Below, one piece after another: positions 1 through 10,100 of a DNA stretch of 64,000 bases; the stretch's first letter is position 1, and each line of letters begins with the position of its first letter. Location: positions 682,001-746,000 of the forward strand of contig CANJKZ010001023.1 of NCBI GenBank assembly GCA_947471745.1. The letters are read 5' to 3'. Under the pieces are notes generated by a model that was not told the DNA's origin, searched no databases, and was given only the letters and a program-made list of their open reading frames with translations. This DNA is from Closterium sp. Naga37s-1 (Eukaryota > Streptophyta > Zygnematophyceae > Desmidiales > Closteriaceae). The position numbers and the translations under genes were made by a program.

Positions 1-764
1 TAGAGCCTGCTGCTCTAGGTGCTGGTGAGGCTGCTGCTCTAGGTGCGCGTGCGTCTCCTGCTCTAGGTGCTGGTGAGGCTGCTGCTCTAGGTGCTAGTGC
101 GTCTCCTGCTCTAGGTGCTGGTGAGGCTGCTGCTCCAGGTGCTGGTGAGTCTGCTCTCTCTGGTACTGCGCCTGCTGAGGCCTTGTAAACCTTCACACTT
201 GACTCAGGTGCTTCCCGCTCCTTCTTTCGCGACAGCACCACCCTCACGCCGCTCAGTCGGCCGGTTGCAGTCTCCCTGGCAGACCCCTCTGGGGGTCCAG
301 TCCTTGCGCACTCCTCCACGGTCCTGCCGTGTCCGACAGTCCCGTCTGGCTCCCTGTCAGGTCTTCACCTCCCCTCGTTCTCTACGAACTTGGTGAGTGG
401 TGTTGACCTCCAGGACCAGTGGGTTGACCAGTTCACTCCTAGAGGTCAGCATGTGACCCACTGTACGTGCTCCCGGATGGGCCGGCATCTAGCCGCGTTT
501 ACCCGTGCGCCTGGCTCGAGTCTGTACACACTGACTACTGTGTCCCCTCAGGTCGCTGCGTCTGCGTCTGTATCAGGTCAGCTAGCGGCCCCTTGCTCGT
601 GTCGCGCTTTGTCGCACCAGACCCTCCTTTGGCACCACCGCCTTGGTCACCCCTCGGTGCAGCGACTTCGTAGCATGCACCGCCGTGTCCTTGACTCTGG
701 TCTTCCCAGGGTTCTCCCTCCCCTCCAACCCTCGCCTGCTCCTCCCTGTCTTCCCTGTGTCTAG
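1..764 (+). pseudogene. copia gag tail, protease and integrase zinc-binding region (broken)
   Basis: The frame starting at base 3 encodes an Ala/Gly/Glu-rich tail built from a repeated unit (PALGAGEAA-like) and stops at 186-188. The same frame then gives an aspartic protease active site, D-S-G-A-S, at 201-215. The integrase N-terminal zinc-binding motif follows: HHRLGH at 633-650 and a C-x-x-C pair just before the TAG at 762-764. Both stops lie inside what should be one continuous polyprotein, so this part is a pseudogene. Confidence 0.85.
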
Positions 765-1649
765 GGGCGGCAGCGCGCCACTCCTCACTCCTCCTCGTTT
801 CCCCCGACGACTGCTCCCCTGCAGACCCTGCACATGGACGTGTGGGGCCCAGCCCGCGTCAGTGGGCAGGACCGCGACGACTACTCGCGTTACACCACGG
901 TCTTCCCCTTGCGCACCAAAGGTGAGGTCCCTGATGTTTTGATCCCTTGGATCCGCGCTGCCCGTCTCCAGCGCCGCGAGCGGTTCGGGACGGAGTTTCC
1001 CGTTCTGCGTCTGCACTCTGACAGAGGGGGGGAGTTTTCCTCTGACCTTCTGCAGAGCTTTTCTCGTGGAGAGGGCATTCACCAGACGTTCACGCTTCCG
1101 GCCTCTCCGCAGCAGAATGGGGTTGCTGAGCGCCGCATTGGCTTGGTCATGGAGGTCGCTCGTACCTCCATGGTCCATGCGGCTGCCCCCCATTTTCTGT
1201 GGCCGTTTGCGGACCGCTACGCCGCGCATCAGCTCAACCTCTGGCCCCGTGTCTCCTTGCCGGAGACCTCGCCCACACTGCGGTGGACGGGGAAGGTTGG
1301 CGATGCGTCGGTGTTCCGGGTCTGGGGTTCTCGTGCCTTTGTCTGCGATACCACCGCGGACAAGCTCTCCGCCCGCGCTGTTCCCTGTGTCTTCCTTGGC
1401 TTTGTCCTTGACGCGCCTGGTTGGCAGTTTTACCACCCCACCTCGCGCCGTGTCTTCCCCTCTCAGGACGTCACGTTCGACGAGTCGGTTCCCTTTTACC
1501 GTCTCTTCCTCTACCGCACTGCCCCTCTCCCCCCCCCCGCCGCTCTTCCTCGCTCCAGGTGCTCCCCAGGTAGACCCCCTCCCCGCTCCCGGTCCTGCTC
1601 CTTCAGGTGTGTCTCAGGTAGACCCTCCTCCCTTGCCTGCGCCGGTTGA
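765..1649 (+). pseudogene. copia integrase catalytic core (broken polyprotein)
   Basis: Same frame as the protease. The catalytic triad is visible: Asp in L-H-M-D-V-W-G (codon 837-839), Asp in H-S-D-R-G-G-E-F (codon 1020-1022) and Glu in N-G-V-A-E-R-R (codon 1128-1130). The second Asp and the Glu are separated by exactly 35 residues, the DD35E spacing. The stretch between the first Asp and the D-D-Y-S-R-Y-T motif looks about ten residues shorter than usual in this family, which suggests an internal deletion. The frame is lost near the C-run at 1528-1540, where the homologous protein continues in the next frame. Confidence 0.85.
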
Positions 1650-2960
1650 GGTCATTGGTGACTCAGGTCCTGCTGAGGGTGGTCCTGCTCAGGGTGCTGC
1701 TTCTGGGGGTGCTGAGCCTGGGCGTGAGGAGTCTGGGGGTGCTGAGCCTGGGGGTACTGAGTCTGGTGGTGCTGCACCTGGGGGCGCTGAGGCGTGTGGT
1801 GAGCAGTCTCCCTGGAGCGGCCGTCTCCGTAGTCGCTCCGCTGGTGCCTCGCCGCTACACTCTCGTTGTCGTCTCCCTCTCTCCCCAAAGCAGCTGCGTG
1901 AGTGGTACGTTAGCCGTCAGGGTTGAGCTGCTGGAGCTTGGGGCCCTGCTGCGGGAGTAGCTGGAGCTGGAGACCTTGCTACTGGAGTTGTTTCTACTGG
2001 AGGCCCTGGAGCTGGAGGTGCCGAATCTGGGGGTGCTACTGCTGGTGGCGCTGGAGCTGGAGGTTCTGGAGCTGCTGCGGGTGCTGGCGCTGGAGGTTCT
2101 GGAGCTGTTGGAGGTGCTGGCACTAGTGGCGCTGGAGCTGGAGGTTCTGGAGCAGCTGCGGGTGCTGGCGCTAGAGGTTCTGGAGCTGCTGGAGGTGCTG
2201 GCGCTGAGGGTTCTGAGTCTGCTGTTGCACGGTCTCCTTGGAGTAGCCGCCTTCGTCCGCGTGTGCCTCTCACCTCACAGCAGTTGCACGACTGGTACGG
2301 TCGCCGTCAGGGTCGCGCTTCTGGAGCTCGGGGCTCTGCCGCTGGAGGTACTTCTGCTGACGTCACTGGAGCTGGGAGTGGTGCTGGTCCCGGAGGTGCT
2401 CGTACTGGAGGTACTGGAGCTGCTGGGGCTGGAGGTGCTGAGCCTGAGGGTGCTACTGCTGGAGACCCTGGGTATGGGGGTGCTGCTGCAGGAGACACTG
2501 AGGCTGGAGACCCTGGGACTGGAGGTGCCGGTTCAGGGGGTGCTGCTGCTGGTGGAGCTGGTCCTGGAGGAGCTGGCGCTGAGGGTTCTGGAGCTGCTGG
2601 AGGTGCTGGTGCTGCTGGGGGTACTGGAGCTGCTGGTGCTGGTGGCACTGCACAGCCGCGCCTGTTCTTTGCTCCACCGCCTTCGTCGTCTCAGCCACCG
2701 CCTGACTCTGTGCTTCGCCAGGTTCTTAGTCTCCCTTCGTCTACTGGTCTTCCGTTACAGCTTGGCTCACCGCTGCCTGCTCCTTCTCCTTACACTGAGC
2801 AGACAGGGGGTCTTACTGAGCGTCGTGAGCCTGCGTCACGTCCTGTCTCGCCTGTCCGTTCTGGTCGTTCCGGTCGTAGTGTTCCTCGTCCGCGTCAGCC
2901 GGTTGTCCCCGGCACCCACCTCGTAGTCCGTCGTCCTTTCTCTCCTCCACAGCGTGTTCC
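1541..2960 (+). pseudogene. copia integrase-RT linker with Ala/Gly repeats (broken)
   Basis: Frame +1 continues the polyprotein from the shift. It is a long low-complexity linker of repeated GGA/GAGG-type units, interrupted by TGA at 1924-1926 and then open through the reverse transcriptase. Two copies of a short conserved block (S-P-W-S.. then Q-L-.-.-W-Y-.-.-R-Q-G) end at 1926 and near 2,310, so the linker has grown by duplication of a roughly 390-bp segment. Confidence 0.7.
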
Positions 2961-4902
2961 TCTGCCATCTCCTCCTGCGTCTTCTCTGCCTACCGTTCCA
3001 GAGCCTGAGTCTGACCACGCTCGTGCTGCTCACCCTACTGTCATGCGTCTGCTAGCCACAGTTGTCACTGACCCGTCGTTTGAGTCTGCTGCTGCGTCTG
3101 CCTTAGTCGCTGAGCTTGTTGACTTTGCTGCTGCCTGTCGTCTAGACTACGCCGCTAGTCTTGTTGCTGAGTCTGAGTCTGTCTGTCCTCTGTCCGTCGG
3201 CGGTGAGTGTGCTTTTGGCACGGACGTCCTTGAGGACAGGCAGGAGGACCTTGAGTGTCTTGCAGCCGCTGCGCCTCATCTCGTGTCCATGCTGCTTGCC
3301 CCTGAGGGAGACCCGGATGCTCCAGACATCCCGACCCCGCGCTCTTACGCTGAGGCGATCCCGGGTGAGTACTCCTCTCAGTGGCAGACAGCCATGGACG
3401 CAGAGATGGCATCCTGGAAGTCCACTGGCACGTACGTCGACGAGGTTCCCCCTCCTGGGGCGAACATCATCAGTGGCATGTGGATTTTCAGGGTGAAGCG
3501 GCCGCCAGGTTCTTCGCCTGTCTTCAAGGCTCGTTACGTTGCTCGAGGTTTCGGTCAGCGAGAGGGAGTTGACTTCTTCCAGACCTTCTCCCCCACCCCG
3601 AAGATGACCACTCTTCGGGTGTTGCTGCACGTTGCCGCTCAGCGTGACTACGAGCTTCACTCTCTTGACTTCAGCACAGCTTTCTTGCAGGGCAGCCTGC
3701 ACGAGGAGATCTGGCTGCGCCGCCCACCTGGCTTCACTGGGTCGTTCCCTCCTGGTACCCAGTGGAGCCTCCGGCGGCCAGTCTACGGTCTCCGCCAGGC
3801 GCCGCGTGAGTGGCACGACACACTGAGGACGACACTTGCGGCTCTCGGGTTTTCTCCTTCGACTGCTGACCCGTCGCTGTTTCTGCGCACCGACACTTCG
3901 CTGCCGCCGTTCTACATCCTCGTCTACGTCGACGACTTGGTCTTTGCCACAGCTGACACTGAGGCTCTCGCCCTGGTGAAGTCGGAGCTGCAGAAGAGAC
4001 ACACGTGCACAGACCTGGATGAGCTGCGCAGTTACCTTGGCTTGCAGATCACCCGGGACAGAGCACGCCGCACCATCACACTGACTCAGTCACACATGGT
4101 GCAGCAGGTCCTTCAGCGCTTCGGCTTCACCTGGTCCTCGGCACAGGCCACTCCTCTGGCTACAGGTCACTCGCTCTCAGCTCCACCTTCGGACGAGTCC
4201 GTAGAGCCGAGTGGTCCTTACCCAGAGCTAGTGGGCTGCCTCATGTACCTGATGACCTGCACTCGTCCTGACCTTGCGTACCCTCTTGGCCTTCTGGCTC
4301 GCTACGTGGCTCCTGGTAGGCACCGAAAGGTGCACATGGATGCCGCTAAGAGGGTACTGCGCTACTTGTGCAGTACATCGGGCATGGGGCTCGTGCTTGG
4401 AGGACGGGGCGACGTTGTCCTCACTGGGCACTCGGACGCTTCTTGGGTTGATGGCCTGGCTACGCAGCGGTCGTCATAGGGTTACACCTTCAGCCTTGGC
4501 TCTGGATCTGTTTCTTGGCGGTCTACACGGTCGTCCTCTGTTCTCGGCTCCAGTTGTGAGGCTGAGATCTACGCCACAGCCATGGCTGCACAGGAGCTAC
4601 GTTGGCTCACCTACCTGCTGACCGACCTGGGAGAGCGGCCTCGTTCTCCTCCAGTTCTGTACGTAGACAACAAGGCCGCCATTGCCTTGTGTCAGGAGCA
4701 CAGACTGGAGCACAGAACGAAGCACATCGCTTTGCGTTACTTCCTTGCTCGAGAGTTGCAGCAGCGTGGTCAGCTTCGTCTTGCTCACGTGGGCACTCGG
4801 GCCAACACTGCTTATATATTCACCAAGGCACTTCCGTCTGGTGATCATCAGCGTTTTTGTACTTTGTTAGGCCTTGTGCCCACGTTTCCTCACTTGCTGT
4901 AG
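2961..4902 (+). pseudogene. copia reverse transcriptase and RNase H (one in-frame stop)
   Basis: The reverse transcriptase motifs are in order: A-M-D-A-E-M near 3,390, K-A-R-Y-V-A-R-G-F near 3,525, L-D-F-S-T-A-F-L-Q-G near 3,665, Y-G-L-R-Q-A-P near 3,783 and the catalytic Y-V-D-D at 3925-3936. RNase H follows, with Asp in H-S-D-A-S-W near 4,430, Glu in C-E-A-E-I-Y near 4,560 and Asp in Y-V-D-N-K near 4,660. A TAG at 4477-4479 splits RNase H, and the same frame resumes to the normal-looking C terminus at 4900-4902. Apart from the stop the domain looks intact. Confidence 0.9.
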
Positions 4903-5902
4903 ACTTTGTTTGTATTGTGATCTATATATATACCTGCATGCTTGCTCTGCTAGGTAGAGATCACTGTGCTGTTGTTGTTGCATATATACCTCTGCATGTG
5001 AACTGGCCTTGTGGCCCTTTGCTTGTGCTCAGTGTGTGTGGTGACGTTGTGATCCACCTTGAGCTTGCTTTGCTTCTCTTGACTGGTCTTGTGACCTCTT
5101 GCTCTCCCCTACTTTGCCTATGGGGGTGTGTCAAAGTATATGCATGTTATACATATGTAGGCTGTAGTGGGGTAGCCAATATGAGGTACAACCCCTTTTA
5201 GGGTTTCATACTTGTACCCAACTCTTTCATAGTTATTTCATTCCTGCGCAGGGCCTCAGATATCAGGAAAAAACCCCTGAAATTCCTGATTTTCGCAGTC
5301 CTTTTTTTACCTACCCTGAAAAGTCAGTGTTGAGATTTTTGAGGGACTGAAATTTCAGACTTTTTTTGTTAGGCCACACTGAAATTTCAGACTTTTTTCC
5401 CCTAGGACACTGATGCCACAACGCTGTAACGAAACCAACACTGAAGCGATTCTTACCTGTGTCATGTGGATTTGACCGCAATTACAGGGAATCTCAGATT
5501 CCCGAGGTGTAAGCACCCCGTGGCGAGGCCAACCTGTGAAATTCTGCATCTGGTTCACGTTCAGAGGTATTTTGTTGGCGCGGCGCTTCACACCATTGGG
5601 CCGTTTCGCTGCAGCAGTCGGTCTTGGCCAATCCGAACGTGGCCACCATGTGGTGCTGGAGGGCTGCCAAGGGTCCTGCCCCGTTGCCATCACATGCGAC
5701 GCGTTAGTGACAGCCTTTTTACTAGTGATACACTGATGCATCAGGCTTTTTACAGACGCAACACTGACATTTCAGGCTTTTTTTTTTTTGGAACACTGTC
5801 AATCAGAGTTTACACACAGGGGGCCCTGATGGGTTGACGACCCTAAAGGTGAATCTGAGGGCCTGTTCCTGCTGCTAGGTTCTAACAAAGAATTCCTGAG
5901 TC
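4903..5902. other. Retroelement 3' flank with hairpin-plus-T-tract repeats
   Basis: No gene is supported. Between about 5,268 and 5,800 a short motif recurs five or six times: a self-complementary CTGAAATTTCAG-like stretch followed by a run of 6-12 T (for example near 5,346, 5,380, 5,745 and 5,770). The spacing is irregular. Part of this could be the 3' LTR of the copia element, but no paired copy is present to prove it. Confidence 0.45.
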
Positions 5903-5914
5903 GCTCTGATACCA
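5903..5914 (-). other. Primer-binding site for initiator tRNA-Met (minus strand)
   Basis: The minus strand reads TGGTATCAGAGC, the classic copia primer-binding site complementary to the 3' end of initiator methionine tRNA. It lies directly against the CA end of the predicted LTR at 5915-6179. Confidence 0.75.
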
Positions 5915-6179
5915 TGCTGCGATCAGAGGATGATCGCTGCCAGGATCTTCTCAGGAATGTTCGCACGCAGATAGGTAGACTAGGTGGGCCCTTGACCTCA
6001 ATAGCAGAGTGAATGTAAAATGCTTGAGATGAATTAAAACATGCAAATACAGCGATATAAATAAGAGTACAGGGGGATATGAATCGACCTAGCTAGCCAT
6101 GTACTCTAAGGGGTACATTCCCTTATTCAAATTCATTCCCATCCGTGCGGCGCGTACAGTTACGAAAACTGTTCCCACA
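5915..6179 (-). mobile_element. LTR of a second copia-type element, minus strand (about 265 bp)
   Basis: Read on the minus strand it begins TGTGGGAACAG and ends GCAGCA, so it has the TG...CA ends of an LTR, and the primer-binding site follows with no gap. A TATTTATA box-like motif lies inside (plus-strand 6053-6066). It is therefore a 5' LTR plus the start of the internal region of an element oriented opposite to the copia copy on the left. No coding region follows, so the element is truncated at or before its junction with the left-hand copy. Confidence 0.65.
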
Positions 6180-7123
6180 CAATTCCTCCTGACTGCAGCT
6201 GCTTGATGCCGTTTGCTCCGACGATCCAGATCCACGCTAACCGTCTGACGCTTCGAGTCAATTCCGACTCCTCGCATTCGTTCTCGTTACTGCGTGTTTC
6301 CTTAGCTGCGGTGAGGAGTGCACTTGTGATGTTCAGGCATTACTATTCGTAACACTATTTTATCAATCAGCACCATCCACCTTATCATCCCAGCAATGAT
6401 TTCCACCCTCCCTCCACTCTCTAATCACTGGTTTGAAGCAGCCTTTTTCAGCGTCATAATTTATGTGACCTACCGGTAATGAATCCAGGAAATCTGATGC
6501 CGTTTTGATATGGAAGCTGAACATCAGAGGAAATAAGATTATTGACACACTACACTAAGATTGCCGTGTCCGTGCCATCACTGACATCCTATTTCTTAGA
6601 CATAGACCTATAAGAAGTTTCCTTGCAGAACCTATGCTTATCTACCACCTCCCCCTGTAACATTCAAGATTGACAGTAACCACGCCTCAATCATGCTTTC
6701 ACTGTAGCAAAAATCATTTGGCAAAGGGTGGGTATTGATTGAGAGCCTGCATTGAAAGCCTGAAGCGGGCTTTGTAGCCGAAACCGAAGCAGAACAAGCG
6801 GCAGGCAGGAGTCCTTCAAAACGAAAAGAGAAGCATAAGGTAACCCTGCCTCACAGTGACTCACCCTGCCTCACCCCTTCCCACTACCAACCTTGAGAGA
6901 GAGAGAGACCGAATGAAAGAAAGTTTGCAGTACCTTTCAACAAGGCCCAATCATGCTTATACCCACCCACCAACACCATCCGCCCTGCCCCTCCCCAATG
7001 AAATCGAACAGTGCACAGTGCGTGCTCATAGGCTGCGATCCCACCAATCCTTGACCTCGGAGAGTCGACTCGAAAATCAATGATGCGTGCTCATAGGTTG
7101 CTCATAGGTGGCTCATAAGCTGC
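6180..7123. other. Intergenic, nothing recognised
   Basis: AT-richer than the flanking genes, with no convincing coding frame, RNA gene or repeat. It forms the downstream flank of the minus-strand U-box kinase gene. Confidence 0.5.
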
Positions 7124-10100
7124 TCATAGGTTGCGTTCCCGCCAGTCCTTGATCATGGCGCGCACGGCATGGTTGGGCACGAGGTCCTTGGAGGGCAGCT
7201 GCTCGTTGGTCATGGGCGAGCGGTCGCTGCTCTCCAGCCACGACTCTATCGCCTCCTTCTCGTACGTGTGCCCGTCCGCAGCCAGCACCGGGTTCACCAT
7301 CATCTCCTGTGCGGTTGAGAGCGGTGAGAGGGGGCGGAAGAGGGTACCAAGGTGGGGAAGAGGGGGTGAGAGTGTGGACAAGGTACTAGTGGAGGCTTCT
7401 TGTACCGGGTTCAACATCATTTCCTGTGCCCGTCCGCTGCCATCACCGGGTTCACCATCATTTCCTGTGCGTGGGTGAGGGGGAAGGAAGTGGGGTTTGG
7501 AGGATATGAGATGCAGTGGGTGAGAGGGCGGAAAAGGGAATGTTAAGTGTGGTAATACGTGTGCTTGTCCGCCGCCGGCACCTGGTTTTCACCACCATCT
7601 CTCCTGTACGAGGGAGAAAATGGGATGCAGCAGGCGAGAGGGTGGACAGAACACAAACACACGAATACAGGCTCACGGGAGGGGGAGAAACGGAGAAGTG
7701 GGAAAGAAAGAGGGGGGCTGGTCGGAACGGGTGGAGAAGGGAGACAAAGGGGAAGGGATGACACAATCACAAGGAAACCCAAGCTTGCCTGGGTGATGGG
7801 GCAGAGCAGGCTGCTGGGCGCATCACCAATCCACCGCTTCGCCCGGGTCCGCCTCGCCTCCACCTCCGCCTGCACCGCCCTCGCTCTAGCCTTATCCAGC
7901 ACCGGCATCACATGCGCCTCCAAATCGGCTCAAAATACATAGAGAGAAGGGGACAAGGGGCCACAATAAACCCAAGCTTGCCTGAGTGATGGGGCAGAAC
8001 AGGCTGCTGGGCGCATCCCCAATCGACCGCTTGGCCGGCGTCTTCCTCGCCTCCTCCTCCGCCTGAACCGCTCTCGCCCTCGCCCTATCCAGCACGGGCA
8101 TCACATGCGTCTCCAGATCCGGCCGCTTCTTCCTCCTCATCTCAGAACACTTCACCGCAATTTTCGCCACCTCCATGACTATATCCAGCGGCCAGTTCCC
8201 AGCGCGTTCATCTAGAAACTCCCTCATGGCCTCCTCGTCCCCGTCGTCCACTGCTTCTTCTAGCCCCTCGTACACGTTGGGTTTGCGCCCGGTCAGCAGA
8301 TCGAGAAGCACGATCCCGAGCGCGTACACGTCGGATTTCGGGCCGAACTCGCCCGTGCGTTGGAACTCCGGGTCGACGTACGCGAAGGTGCCGACCGGAA
8401 CGGATTCCCGCATGTAGGTTTGATCCATGGAGAGCCCCGGCATGAGCTTTGCCAGCCCGACGTCTCCGAGCTTCGCGACGAAATTCTTATCGAGAAGAAT
8501 GTTGCCGGGCTTTAAGTCGCGGTGGACGATGGGCACGGGGCGGGTGTGGAGGATGAGGAGAGCTGAGGCGATTTCGGCGGCGACGCGCATGCGGATGTAC
8601 CAGGGGAGGGGCGGCGAGTTGTTGGCGCAGAGCAGGCGGTCCTCTAGAGAGCCGTTGGCCATGAACTCGTAGACGAGGCAGTACCTGTCGGGACAGCAGC
8701 CGAGGAGCATCACTACGTGTGGGTGCTGAATCTGACTCAGCACTTCGACCTGTGGGAGAAGGGGGAATTGAGGGAGCGGGAGCGGGCGGAGAGGAGGAGA
8801 GAAGGCGGAGAGGAGGAGAGAAGGCGGAGAGGAGGCGGAGGGGAGGAAAGGGGCAGGGGAAAGGGAGGAAGTGGTTGGGGAAGAGATGGGTGAGGAATGA
8901 GGGGTGTTGTTGGCGCAGAGCAGGTGGTCCTCGAGGGAGCCGTTGGCCATGAACTCGTAGACGAGGCAGTACCTGTCGGGACAGCAGCCGAGGAGCATCA
9001 CCACGTGGGGGTGCTGAATCTGACTCATCACCTCCACCTGATGGGGAGGGGGTGGGAAGGAAGGCGGGGGTGGGTGGGAGGGAAAATGAGGCGAGAATTG
9101 TGTGAGCGAGTACTATAAGTTGTTATACCATGTGAGGGTGCTGGATCCGACTCAGCACCTCCACCTGGTTGGCGCGTGGGGGGTGGATGGGTGGAAAGGG
9201 GAGAGCGGGGTACAGGAAAACGAAGAGGCAAGGAGGGGGACAGAGGAAAGGTGGGGGGCTGTGATGGGGGGAGAAGAGAAACGAGGGTGTTGGATCTGAC
9301 CCAGCCCCTCAACCATCAAGCGCTGCCCAAGACACACATGGCCCGGCCGCCAACCCTATCTGCTGCGCACCTCTTGTTGGAACTCGTGAGCGGCCTGCAT
9401 GGCGTCCGTGTTCTTGAGCACCTTCACCGCCACGGGCGTGTGGTGTGGTGCAGCGCAGCGCAGCGGGCCAGAGAACACCGTTCCACTCCCCTGCAGACCT
9501 CACTCTCTGCCCCAATCCTCACTAGACTCGCACCAAACCCCTGTGCACATTCTCACCTCTTGTTGGAACTCGTGAGCGGCCTGCATGGCGTCCGTGTTCT
9601 TGAGCACCTTCACCGCCACGGGCGTGTGGTGTGGTGCAGCGCAGCGCAGCGGGCCAGAGAACACCGTTCCACTCCCCTGCAGACCTCACTCTCTGCCCCA
9701 ATCCTCACTAGACTCGCACCAAACCCCTGTGCACATTCTCACCTCTTGTTGGAACTCGTGAGCGGCCTGCATGGCGTCCGTGTTCTTGAGCACCTTCACC
9801 GCCACGGGCGTGTGGTGTGGTGCAGCGCAGCGCAGCGGGCCAGAGAACACCGTTCCACTCCCCTGCAGACCTCACTCTCTGCCCCAATCCTCACTAGACT
9901 CGCACCAAACCCCTGTGCACATTCTCACCTCTTGTTGGAACTCGTGAGCGGCCTGCATGGCGTCCGTGTTCTTGAGCACCTTCACCGCCACGGGCGTGTG
10001 GTGTGGTGCAGCGCAGCGCAGCGGGCCAGAGAACACCGTTCCACTCCCCTGCAGACCTCACTCTCTGCCCCAATCCTCACTAGACTCGCACCAAACCCCT

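Larger units (their letters stand above)
1..5126 (+). mobile_element. Ty1/copia-like LTR retrotransposon, decayed, 5' end outside window
   Basis: The domain order protease, integrase, reverse transcriptase, RNase H is that of the copia superfamily. The element enters from the left edge, so its 5' LTR and most of gag are not visible. Coding capacity is broken by stops at 186-188, 762-764, 1924-1926 and 4477-4479 and by a frame change at the C-run near 1528-1540. The copy is therefore not autonomous as it stands, although the reading frames between breaks are long and well conserved, which suggests fairly recent inactivation. The 3' boundary is a guess: a G-rich stretch at 5121-5126 followed by TGTGTC could be a polypurine tract and LTR start, but no second LTR is available for comparison. 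Confidence 0.9.

Noticed and set aside
582..1436. 284-codon minus-strand frame
   Set aside because: Antisense of the copia integrase; all conserved motifs are on the plus strand.
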